Source: Dendrolimus kikuchii
Taxonomy: Eukaryota > Arthropoda > Insecta > Lepidoptera > Lasiocampidae
DNA: 64,000 bases
Direction: 5' to 3'
Assembly: GCA_019925095.2 (NCBI GenBank)
Contig: CM034392.1
Location: 689,501-753,500 of the forward strand
Position 1 is the first letter of the stretch, and each line of letters begins with the position of its first letter. The position numbers were made by a program, and so were the translations under genes. The notes beneath the pieces are model-generated. The model ran no database searches and was not told the DNA's origin. It saw only the letters and a program-made list of their open reading frames with translations. Shown one piece after another: positions 34,275 to 44,539 of the stretch.

Positions 34275-34841
34275 ATAATAAAACTACGTTTTAACGGTTT
34301 TAAGCGCGGTAATTTTATTTATTGAAATCAAAAAACAACCAAATTTCAATAGAGAAGATGGTTGGCAAGTACCACCTGTTTGGGATCCAATTATCAAAAC
34401 TATTAAGACCCAAACCCAGCAAAAACCAGCTGCCAGACCTCAAGACACTGTGAGCTCTTTCTGCGTACAACGGAACACAAACCAACTTGACTGATAATTA
34501 CTTTTATTTTTCCTTCCACCCATTTTAATATTATATAAAATTATTAGAGCCAGGCATGTTTGCTGAACAGTTTCTTGCGCCGCTTCTTCTCTTCAAGCCA
34601 TAACATGTTGCGAAGCGGTAGTAAATTAGATTAGGCTCCCATAGAGTAAATAATAACCATAAACAAAATTAAAATTAACAAGTTGGCGGTAAGACACTTG
34701 ACACCTTTGTCTTCCGTGATCACGGCCACTGAAAAGTGGCCAAAACGTCGGAAAGACCAAAATGAAATAAAATTACCGCGCTTAAAACCGTTAAAACGTA
34801 GTTTTATTATGTATACAAGTCGCGAAAACTTAAGAAACTAT
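34275..34841 (+). mobile_element. Long family H element with inverted arms and an embedded frame
   Basis: Left arm ataataaaactacg... is inverted at about 34765-34810, then a 31-nt extension follows. The 13-bp duplication taatattagttag is at 34262-34274 and 34842-34854. The interior carries a 57-codon open stretch (34324-34497) and a 3' body shared with 18149-18566. Confidence 0.82.
34324..34497 (+). pseudogene. Open coding-like fragment inside the H element
   Basis: It reads EIKKQPNFNREDGW, then VPPVWDPIIKTIK and ends NQLD stop. No Met opens it and it is not in the shorter H copies. I do not recognise it. It may be the end of the element's own protein or a captured host exon. Confidence 0.35.
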
Positions 34842-34868
34842 TAATATTAGTTAGGAATAGGATAGAGC

Positions 34869-34974
34869 CAGAGAAGCAAGTGAGGTGTGTAAGAATAAGC
34901 CTAAATGGCGCTCTGTTGTTCGTGCCTACCCCGCAAGGGAACTGGCGTGAAGTTATGTATGTATGTATGTATGT
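34869..34974 (+). mobile_element. RTE-type LINE tail
   Basis: From gaagcaagtgaggtgtg to (tatg)n. It begins 14 bp after the H element's duplication. Confidence 0.84.
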
Positions 34975-35383
34975 AGGAATAGGATAGTACGGATGATCAT
35001 CTTGCCTACCTTTCTAGTCTAGAAATTGCCGTTAGTTTACGTAATAGCACCTTCTATTTCATATCGTAATATCTAGTTAATGGCTGGGCTTCGTAAACTC
35101 GATGTAGGCTAATCATATGCCTAATAGCCACACGCGACCTTCAGCCCGAATACTACTACCCTTATATGGGAAGTTACATCATGATGGGCATATTAAAACT
35201 GGCTCCCTTCATACAACATAAGTACACGTTGCCGGGGAATTTGTTGCGCCGCTTCTTTTCCTTTAATTGGTAGTACGCACTATGCGGCTAGCCGTAATCC
35301 GGTCGGCTGGCCGCACGTAGGAAAATATATGGTTTTTTTTAATTTATTGTCCAATATGCTTACATTCATATACGATTAGAAAC

Positions 35384-35637
35384 CTTCGGGCATGTGGAAA
35401 GAATGCATGATGAAAGAATGACTCAACAGATATACAATGCAAAAGTGGATGGACGCAGAAGTCGTGGAAGGCCACGACACACCTTCCATGATCAAATTGA
35501 TCGTGTACTAGCAGAAGGTAATGTCAGGAGCCTTAAGAACAGACGAGCGTGCATGACTAGAGTTATGAATGTCAAAGAAGCAAGTGAGGTTGCTCGTGCC
35601 TACCCCGCAAGGGAACTGGCGTGAAGTTATGTATGTA
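35384..35637 (+). mobile_element. RTE-type LINE tail with small deletion
   Basis: About 30 bp missing between SEV and the ARAYPARELA end; open frame otherwise. Confidence 0.85.
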
Positions 35638-35989
35638 AAAAATAGGAGCAGAGGCGAGTAATTGTTATCATCATTCTAGCAAGTTTACTGTGCAGCTATG
35701 ATGAGAGAGACTATCCCATAAATGCAAACGCAAATTATAGATAATATGTTGCGTTAGGTATAAAATGATATATATATCCCCTTTGTATAAAAAATATAGT
35801 TTATCTATTGACCCACCCATGCACGTATGATCTCGTCAGTTCATGCCCCAGCTGTATGTCATGCACGTATGACGTTTTTGCATGCTCTTGGCTCTATATG
35901 ATACTGTATGGCTATGGTTTCCATAGCAAAAATAATTGACAAGTAGTAGAATTTTGCTTTGCAATGTCAATGTCAATTTATTTAACAAT
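35638..35989. other. AT-rich stretch, nothing recognised
   Basis: The phrase atgcacgtatga occurs twice near 35820 and 35862. Nothing else. Confidence 0.4.
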
Positions 35990-37544
35990 TAAAGTGACGA
36001 CAAGAAGTTAGCCAAGATTATGGAACACCTTTTGAAAAATCGTTTAGAATATTATATAGAGTCCAACTCCCTACTTCCACCTAGCCAGTTTGGTTTTCGA
36101 AAAGGCATGGGCACTGTAGATAGTCTATCGATCCTCACTACGGACATTAGGACCGCTCTGTCCAGAAAGAAAGTTCTAGCAGGTGTCTTTTTGGACATCT
36201 CCGCTGCATATGATAACGTTATGCTTCACCTCCTCAGGCAAAAGCTGCATCAGCTGAGGGTACCAGTGAGACTAGCACATTTCATATGTAACCTCCTTAT
36301 GGACAGATCAGTTGTATTAAGGGTCGGTAATTCTCAACTTCCCCCTAGACGTGGATTACAGTACATTTGTGTTGGAGCCTTGTCTTAAACTTACTTTAGC
36401 CAAATTAGATAAATTACAATACAAGTGCCTCAGGGTAATTTTGGGTGCCATTAAGTCATCTCCGACTAATGCTTTACAGGTTGACGCCCTCGATCCCCCC
36501 CCCCTCCCCCTCTCTTCGTCGACAGTATCTGTGTGATCGTTTTCTTTATAGAACTTCAAAATACATCTCACCCACTTATACCTAAACTGAAAAAAGGATG
36601 AAGTCGGCACTGCAGTTTGGTGCCCTATTTATCAACTTGCGCTAACCTTCAAATGTCCCTCTCTAACATCGGTTTTTACTGGAGAGGCCATTGCTATTTT
36701 GGAGGCGGTTAAATTCGTATTGGATAACAAAAATAAATTCACAAAAGTTATTATTTTCTCAGACTCCCTCAGTTGTTTGCAGGCTATTCTACACAGTAAC
36801 CTCTCAAATGTATCCAAATGTTCCTTAGTTTTCAAAGTCAAAGAAATGTTATTTGATCTATATGACCATGTTGAAGTCGCACTAGCTTGGATTCCCAGTC
36901 ATTGCGGTATAAGTGGCAATGAAGTTGTTGACCAACTAGCGAAGGGTGCCATTGTCTCAGGGTGCCTTGACCACCGCCTTGTTCAGATGCAAGACCTATG
37001 CTCCAAAGCTAAAGTTGATTTGACTGAAGATTGGCAATTGAGTTGGTCTAAGACAGGTATGGATAGAGGTAGACACTATAAAGACATTCAACCTTCTATA
37101 CCAAACCAACCTTGGTTCTTTAAATACCGCTATCTTAACAAATCAATGATTTCCATAATCTGCAGACTCCGGCTGGGACACTTATGTTCTTCGGTCCATT
37201 TAAATAGAATTGGTGTACGCAGCACTCCTATTTGTGACTGTGGCACTGAAGAGGGATCGCCAGATCATATATTTTTTAACTGTCCACTATATCCTCAGTC
37301 TTTGTATGAAATCCTCCCAAAAAAAATCCCGAAGCCCATAAACATAAAATTCCTGCTTGTAAATATTCATAATCCTATGGTCCTTAATATAATTTGTAAA
37401 TATATAAACATGTATAATATTAAATTGTGATGTCCTTTATCTATGTGTTTAAGTACCTATGTATGTTATAAATTATATTTCATTTTTTATTATTCTATAC
37501 CTTTCTAGGTGGTGGGTTTTTATTTTATTTTATGTGAACAAGAT

Positions 37545-37578
<34 letters not shown>
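35990..37578 (+). mobile_element. LINE with RT and RNase H remnants, internally deleted
   Basis: Frame 1 (about 36000-36360) encodes the front of a reverse transcriptase: KIMEHLLKNRLEYY, PSQFGFRKGMGTVDSL, VFLDISAAYDNV. It stops before the catalytic YxDD motif, which is deleted. A piece of the RT tail (LDKLQYKCLRVILGA) follows. Then an RNase H domain (FSDSLSCLQAI, LAWIPSHCGISGNEVVDQLA) ends with a CDC...H...C motif. A poly(A) tail is at about 37549-37578. RNase H places it near the I/R1 superfamilies. Confidence 0.87.
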
Positions 37579-37581
<3 letters not shown>

Positions 37582-38153
37582 ATGTAAACTGCCTTTTCCA
37601 CACTTGACATTGGCAGTAATGGTCGTTGGCTAAACAAACGAACCTCTTGCCAAAAAACGAAAGAAGTGGGGCATGCACAGTTAACGTGCTAGTATATGGT
37701 TCTCTTTTAATCCCAGGTCTGAACATGTGAGCCTGGACCATCAGGCTTTTCAAATTGTATTTAATCGATTTGTAGTTATTTTTGTACTTTGATTGCAGGT
37801 CCTCTGGGAGATCATTTACAATGATTGGTATCATATATACCTCGCACCCTGTCCCATACACATTATTTAGGAGTAATATATTTACATGCGTCAAATCTCG
37901 GTCTTATGTTGTTAGGTCTAGTCTTTTTAACTAATAGTTCTGGTTTGTTACATTCCGTTAGTATTAAAAATGTAATCTTGTCAAATATACTCAAATAACT
38001 GTCAAACCATGGAAGAGTAATAGCGCCATCTGAATATCGTGATTTTTTTACTTTTTTTGTATTATTTTTCCATATGGTAATGCTGATTAGGCGGAATTAG
38101 AGCTCATATTGCACATTGAGCGTTGCCAATGTGTTGCGATTTATCGATAATAT
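37579..38153. other. AT-rich stretch, nothing recognised
   Basis: No family match or supported frame was seen. Confidence 0.4.
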
Positions 38154-38311
38154 TGTTACGAGTGTGGGACTCGAAGTAAAAATGCCGTTGGAATTACTAT
38201 ATAATTTATTAGAACTATACAAACATGTATAACACAGGTACAAATATGACCAGACGCAATAAGTCCCAATGCAATGCACAAATCAATAACACGCGCAAAG
38301 TCCGTCACTAA
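38154..38311 (+). mobile_element. LTR (family K), 5' part only
   Basis: Starts tgttacgagtgtgggactcg and matches 11825 onward to agtccgtcactaa, then is replaced by an A repeat. Confidence 0.8.
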
Positions 38312-38312
38312 A

Positions 38313-38629
38313 TTTTTTATTTTTATTACAGGAGATCAGCAGACAGGCAGATGGCCGACTTGATGGAAATCGGTTACCATCGCCTATGGACATTTGCAAC
38401 ACCAAAGTTGCTACAAATGCGCTACTGCTCTCTTAAAGGAGACTGGAACCCGGTAACTAATGCCGGAACACAACTCAAGGTTGTTATAGCGACATATTTT
38501 AGACCAGGGGTGGTAGCCATCCAGTCGGGCAAATGCCCTACCACCTGGCTGTGGGTTGTTAAGTCGCCTCTTACGACAGGCCGCCCCAACGCAGGAAATT
38601 GTATTCTTTCTCCGTTCCTACACGGATAA
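38313..38629 (-). repeat. Family A repeat (full)
   Basis: Reverse-complement copy directly abutting the broken LTR. Confidence 0.87.
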
Positions 38630-38654
38630 ATGTTATCGTTACGTCCCTAGACGT

Positions 38655-38973
38655 TATTCTGCTCTGAAAAAATAAAATCTAGGACCCGATCCCAGCGCCA
38701 CCTACCGGTTCCAATTGCGAATCTAAACCATCCGGGAACCCACTCAAACATACAAAAACAAAATCGCCAAAATCGTTCCAGGTGATTAGAAGGATTCTAG
38801 AACCCGATCTCAGCGCCACCTACTGGTTCCAACGGGATAAAAGTACCCTATGTCCGTCTCCTGGTTCTAAGCTACCTCCCCACCAATTTTCAGCCAAATC
38901 GGTACAGCCGTTCTCGAGTTACAAATAGTGTAACTAACACGACTTTCTTTTATATATATATATATATAGAAGA
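38655..38973 (-). mobile_element. Helitron (family F) with two internal units, 3' end eroded
   Basis: Minus strand starts a|tcttctatatatatata then ataaaagaaagtcgtg. It holds two ggtggcgctg units. The expected ctag end is degraded. Confidence 0.72.
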
Positions 38974-41509
38974 TTTAGAATACACGAAGCATCATAAGAA
39001 CACAATAACATTTTTATTTTTTATCAGTGTTACCATTCCACCACCAGTTACAAATTACTTACATCTCTTTTAATTAGACAATCACTACAGAACATTCAAG
39101 CACAAAGAATGGTCTAGTACCTTCCTTCCTTCAACGCTAGAAAAGCTCTCATGGCAACAGTCCAGCCGAGGTAAAACTCCTTAGGGATCTCCCTCGAGCA
39201 AGTTGCCCCCCCCCCCCCCCCCCCCGGCTCGAGCGGTAATCGCCTCAAAAACGCCGGTAACGTTGTATGGTCTTCGGACCAACAACATAAAGTCAAGTCC
39301 AATATATATATGCTACAAAAGTGGACAGCTCACTTGGAATATCAGAGTTTTAAAATTATTGGGAAGAAATAAAACGATCAAAATCAGTCTAGGTTTCTTT
39401 TATTTGTAAAAAAGAAAAAACAAGTATTGAAATAAAATTACAGAGTAGGTAGTTTGCGCATGCGCTTATTGCCCGGGAAAAGAAACAGTCTTCCGGAGCA
39501 AGAAGCCACATCATACAGTATACACTTAAACCGACTGCACCAGACTAACGGTACCAAGACCCGAGAGGAGCCAGTCTTATGTCGAACTCTTTTCAAATTC
39601 AGCAACACTCCAAGACAAGGTAAACAAAATACTCAAACATGATACAACGACAATATTTTAAACCAGATCGACAGAAATCAAGTGTCATAGATTGGAGATT
39701 CAACAGATTGTTGCATGGTACTCGTTCTACGAGGCAAACAATCCAGTGACGTAGTTAATTCCTTAATAATTGAAGCGAAATTTGTAAATAACAAAGAAAC
39801 AAAGGTCAATGATGATGAAAATAAAAATCTGCAAGCTGTTTTCGAATGTTTCAAAAAATCTCGACATCAGACCACTCCTCTCGTTGATAATATTGAAGCC
39901 TATTCCTACATTGAGCCTTTCCAAAGGACACCGCGACTAATGTGCAATAAATAAAACTATGTGCAATCACATTTAAATGTCTAAAAATCTAATCCTATAT
40001 GTCTTTTATGGTCAACGTTTATAAAGACGAATATTGAAATGTCTTTGATTTTCAAAGGACATATGTTGCTGTTGAATTATCCACTTAACGAGATAATGAT
40101 GCTTCTGTTTCCAAGACTGTGGCTGATGAAACAGTTGATACTAATGAAGTACAAATTACACATCGTGAAATGTGAGTTACCAATAAGCTTTCATTGAAAA
40201 TAACATCCATAGAAAATGGCATGGTTGATGACAATGATATAGGTACTTTGATTTCATCGAGTTGATCTTGACTTGATAAAAGTTAAATCTGTATTATCAG
40301 ATACACAACAGAAATCATTTTAGATATTTCAATATTTGTCCTTTTGTATGAAATTTTATTTTTTGTACCTTTGAAGCAACTAATGCTTTCGACCTAAATG
40401 TTATATATACTTAGTGAATATAATGACAATCCTGAAGTAGTAGATGTTATACTGTGTTGGAATTCTAGGTCTTCGGTTGAAAATCAATCTTAATAAAATA
40501 AAATGTATATCAGTGGAAGATCTTTTAATGACATACGACAACCTGTATTTTTAAAACTTGATCAACATATTAACCACATGCAATTGTAGCTAAACTAAAA
40601 TCAATCATAAAATAAATCGAAACTATTGTAATTATTAATTCTGGTTTTAAAAATAATGCTCATCATAATTTCGTTCATTTGGTGGCAAAAACTTACAACT
40701 AACATCGTTTAACGTAAGCTTCGGACCTAGATTTCTACTCCGGAAGTCTCACATCGATCTCCTCGAGGTGGTTATTATAAAAATGTAAAGTGATCTATCT
40801 GAATCTGCTTGTCATGTGCACATTATAAGCTAGCTGTAATGGCAACTTGGCGTCGTGCGAGCGCACCCGCGCGCGATGACTAGCTTGGTTGCTATCTAAG
40901 CGGCGCGCACATTGAAAATATAACACATATTTGTCTTAAAATTAACAACATTGCAAAGGCTGGTCTGATAAGAACAAAAACTTCGCTGAAAAATGATGAT
41001 TTTGACATGAATAAAATTTCTAATCAGAGAAAAATTCTCTTTCTGCTAGTAAATCAAAATCCGTAAGGTCCTGTATACTTTACCAATATCTGTTAGTTTA
41101 TTTTGTAACAGAAAAAACTATATAAGTACATCATTTAACTCAAGAGGAAAGGTTTTTAAAGTAGCAAATAATAAATCAAATTCAATACCTAAGCCAATAT
41201 TTCAATGTTCTACGGCTAATTATTAGCTAAACCTTTGTCAATTTTGGAATCTGTTTATTCCATATTTTTATTTTACTATACTATTTTTAAATCGATTTCT
41301 TGTACCTTACAATGTGCGGCCGCTCTAAAAACATTACTCACAATTTCTCTCACTAAAATAAATAACTTACCACCTAAACACGTATTACCTAAATTCTTTC
41401 TTCATAATTTGACACAATTACAACGCGTCGCGTTGAATGCAGCGAATCTGCGACGAAAACCATCTGATGGCCATGATGTATGCTATATAGTCTATCATGA
41501 TACAGTAAA
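38974..41509. other. 2.5-kb AT-rich stretch without an assignable gene
   Basis: It holds a 20-plus C homopolymer at about 39206-39226 and a 79-codon frame at 39715-39954 without a recognised domain. No terminal repeats or LINE motifs were seen. Confidence 0.4.
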
Positions 41510-41930
41510 TCTATCATACGACCAGTCGTGCTATATGGGTCGGAATGTTGGGCCACTAAAGTGATAAAAAACAAACTTCTCCACTCAGCTGAGATGAGAA
41601 TGTTGAGATGGATGTGTGGTGTTACAAAAATGAATAACGTGAGAAATGAGTACATAAGGGGATCTTTGAAAGTTGCACCCGTGACAGAAAGATTGAGAGG
41701 AAGAAGATTAAGTTGGTATGGGCATATAATGAGGAGGGATGAAAGTCACGTGACAAAAAGAATGTTGTACTACACGATGGATGGGTACAAACTTAAAGGT
41801 AGACCAAAAAAAAGATGGATGGATTGTGTGAAGGAGGACATGATGATATGCGGCGTGACAGAAGAGGTATGTCAGAATAGAAGAGTGTGGAAGGAACAGA
41901 CATATTGTGCCGACCCCGAGTAATTGGGAT
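41510..41930 (+). mobile_element. LINE reverse-transcriptase C-terminus, second RTE-like family
   Basis: The frame encodes RPVVLYGSECW, EMRMLRWMCGVTKMNNVRN, LSWYGHIMRRDESHV, KGRPKKRWMD and ADPE stop. This is the standard C-terminal pattern of RTE-group proteins but differs from the abundant RTE family in the window. Confidence 0.85.
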
Positions 41931-42413
41931 ATGGTGAAAGAAAAGAGAGATCCAGTAAATTTGAAGTACTATCAAAATGTATATTGACATCTTGCATGTT
42001 TATAGTCTACGTAGAGTCACTTGTTTGGTATTAACATAACAAAGTTTTCATCGCCGACTCAAAGCAACCATTACTAATTCAAAACTATAAATAATTTGTC
42101 CAGCTACATACATTTATTGAAAAGATTTGTGCTAATCTTCAAGAATTAAAAGATATCCAAGTAATGCTAAAATATTAGTGATTTTATTTCATTACTAATA
42201 TTCGTTTTACTGTGGTAGCTTAACGCATTTCTCCTCGGGATCAACCGATTTGGTAGTCTACTTAAAAAAAAAACTCGCTCAACCAGAGAGCATTTGACAA
42301 GGAATATATTCCGACAGGGTTCTGTATTCTAACCTAATAGTCTCTAAGTTTAACTTACAGTTTCAATAACGAAACTTATTTACTACAAAATGCCGAGCTG
42401 AGAATTAATTTCT
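41931..42413. other. Region downstream of the VWC gene stop
   Basis: AT-rich. No clear minus-strand aataaa close to the stop was seen. Confidence 0.4.
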
Positions 42414-44539
42414 TCACTGTACACTGATTGTTGTATCTTCTACTATTTCTGGAGTTACTACTACTACAGGAGTTGGAGTCGTCTTGCTTGATACATTATT
42501 TTCTGTAGCTACCGTAACATCGCTTGATTCGTTACTCTCCGTCACTAAAGGTGATTCAGTAGTAACTTGCCCTGCCTCTTCCTTCATAACAACTTTGGTC
42601 GGTCGTCGATTTATCGTCGGGACATAAGACTGCGTAATGATTTCGATGTCTTTCTTTTCAGTTTTATTTCCTGGCATTGTGTTTTCAGACACTTTGTCAA
42701 TAATAGGTCGCCTTGTGGTTGGCTCTTTTTTATCATTGGGTGGTGGAGAATCAGTTATACCGGCATCATCATCTTCTATTTCGACTATCTTTTGCTTATT
42801 CAAAGGTGTGTTTTTATTTTTTAGAGGAACCTCGGTTATAGAATTCTGATTATAATTACTCTTGCTCTTATAAACGGCGTTTACTGGTATTAATTCTTCA
42901 GAATCAGAAATATTTGTGCTTTTTGCTGACGACATTGTACTTGGTTGATCAGTGTGATCGCTTATTGACGCAACATCACTAACTAAATTTATAAGATCTG
43001 TCAAAACGTTATTCTTTTTCGATTCAGGGGCTTCAATTATAGATGAACTTTTTTCGAAATCGCCTGATATTTTAATTAATTCGACGGTATCAGTAGAGGT
43101 TTCAGAAGATCCAAAAGACGTTAGTATAAACTCAGTAGTTTCAATATTTTCGAAACCAGAGTTATCGTTAGGTAATATTTTTGATACCGTAATAACTTCC
43201 GAACTCGAAGTCGGAATATTTGATGTTTTAGGGAACGGATCGGAAGTTGAAATTATGGGTTTATCTCTAGAAACGCTTTCAGATTGTTGTGGCTTCTGGT
43301 CGCTAGTTTCAATTGGCAAAGAACTTAATTCAGTCTGTGATGTTACTTCTGTAGCAATGTTAGATTTTGAAATAGAAATAGTAGTTTGTTCTTCACTTGT
43401 TTTAGTAGTGGTTTCAGTTTCAGATACTTTAGGTGCTTGTGTTGTTATAACAATCTCTGGTAATACAGTTGTAGAACTTACCATCTGTTCTTCGTGAGGC
43501 TCAAATTTTACCTCAGGTGAAGAAGTTTCGAGTTTAAGATCTGTTGATGGCTCGGTTGAAATTTCAACAAATACAGGGCTAATAGACGAAGAGTATTCTA
43601 TGAAAACATCAGTTGAAAATGGCGTTTCTTCGGTTGAAGTTCCTAAATTTTTCGGCTCTTCGGTGGTTGATGTTATAATTAAAGTGTTTTCTATATCTGT
43701 TGTTCCAGAGAATTCATCTGGTACGTATGCAGGGGCACTTAATATTTCTGTTGGAATAACAGACCTGAGATTCAACATTGGACTCCCTTTAGAGACTGAA
43801 GACTCTGTAGTAGATCCCTCGTCTTTAACTGTAGTAGATTGAGAGAAAATATCGAGAGCTTTCTCCTTAGTGACTATGCCAGCAGGTGTAGTCGGTAATG
43901 ATTCTTCTTTTGCTTCAGATGAAATACTAGAGACATCTGGGCTTCCATGCTCCGAATCCATAGAAGGTTCTTGAGCTATTTCTTCTTCGTGAGTACTAAA
44001 AACCGATAAATCTTCAGGCAATGGAGGAAAAGCCGGGTTATGATCTTCTTCCTCCTCTATTATTGGAGATTTTGTAGTTGTTGCTGGTGCTTCAGATGAC
44101 GGATGATTAGCGATTACTGGAACTAAAGACGGGTAAATATCACTATTAATAGAGTCTTGAGTAGAAAAACTTATTTTCGAAGGAGTAGAATCCCCTTTAT
44201 CAATAACATCTTTAATTTCGGATGAAGCAGGATGAACTTCAATAACTGTAGGTGACTCAGTCTTGGGTTCTTCGAATTTAATACTCTTTTCGGAAGTGGC
44301 TTCTCGCGGAATAAGCGGTGACTTGGAGGATGAGTATTCTGATACCTCCATGCTTGGAGAGGGTAGAATTTCTTTGATTTTCACCTCTGTTATTACAGGG
44401 ATTTCAGATACAGGCGTAATTTCCTTGATAGTGAATTCTTGCTTAATTTTCTCTTTAGGCGTTGACAAGGGATTAGAATCCTGATCTTGTGTCAGAGTAA
44501 AGGCTGGCTGTGAAGTCATTCCCGGCAGCGCAGTCACAC
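42414..44539 (-). CDS. Large Ser/Thr/Pro/Glu-rich exon of the VWC gene
   Basis: This single open exon of about 707 codons starts after acceptor tttcag at 44541-44540. An in-frame Met lies in the intron just upstream, but the phase-1 join to the VWC 2 exon is a better explanation of the 5' end than initiation there. The protein is dominated by Ser, Thr, Glu and Pro, with runs such as EEEED and PPPND and no cysteine. This suits an extended, probably O-glycosylated, extracellular region. No clear polyadenylation signal follows the tga, so a further 3' exon outside the window remains possible. Confidence 0.85.

Noticed and set aside
39190..39240. Cloning-vector contamination at the paired ctcgag sites
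   Set aside because: No vector or linker sequence is recognisable next to them; flanks look like ordinary genomic DNA.
39715..39954. 79-codon plus-strand frame starting MVLVLRGKQSSD
   Set aside because: No recognisable domain, splice support or promoter; length is within chance for this composition.
42567..44484. Plus-strand frames opposite the large exon (for example 43255-43497 and 43600-43842)
   Set aside because: Shadows of the 707-codon minus-strand exon; no domain of their own.
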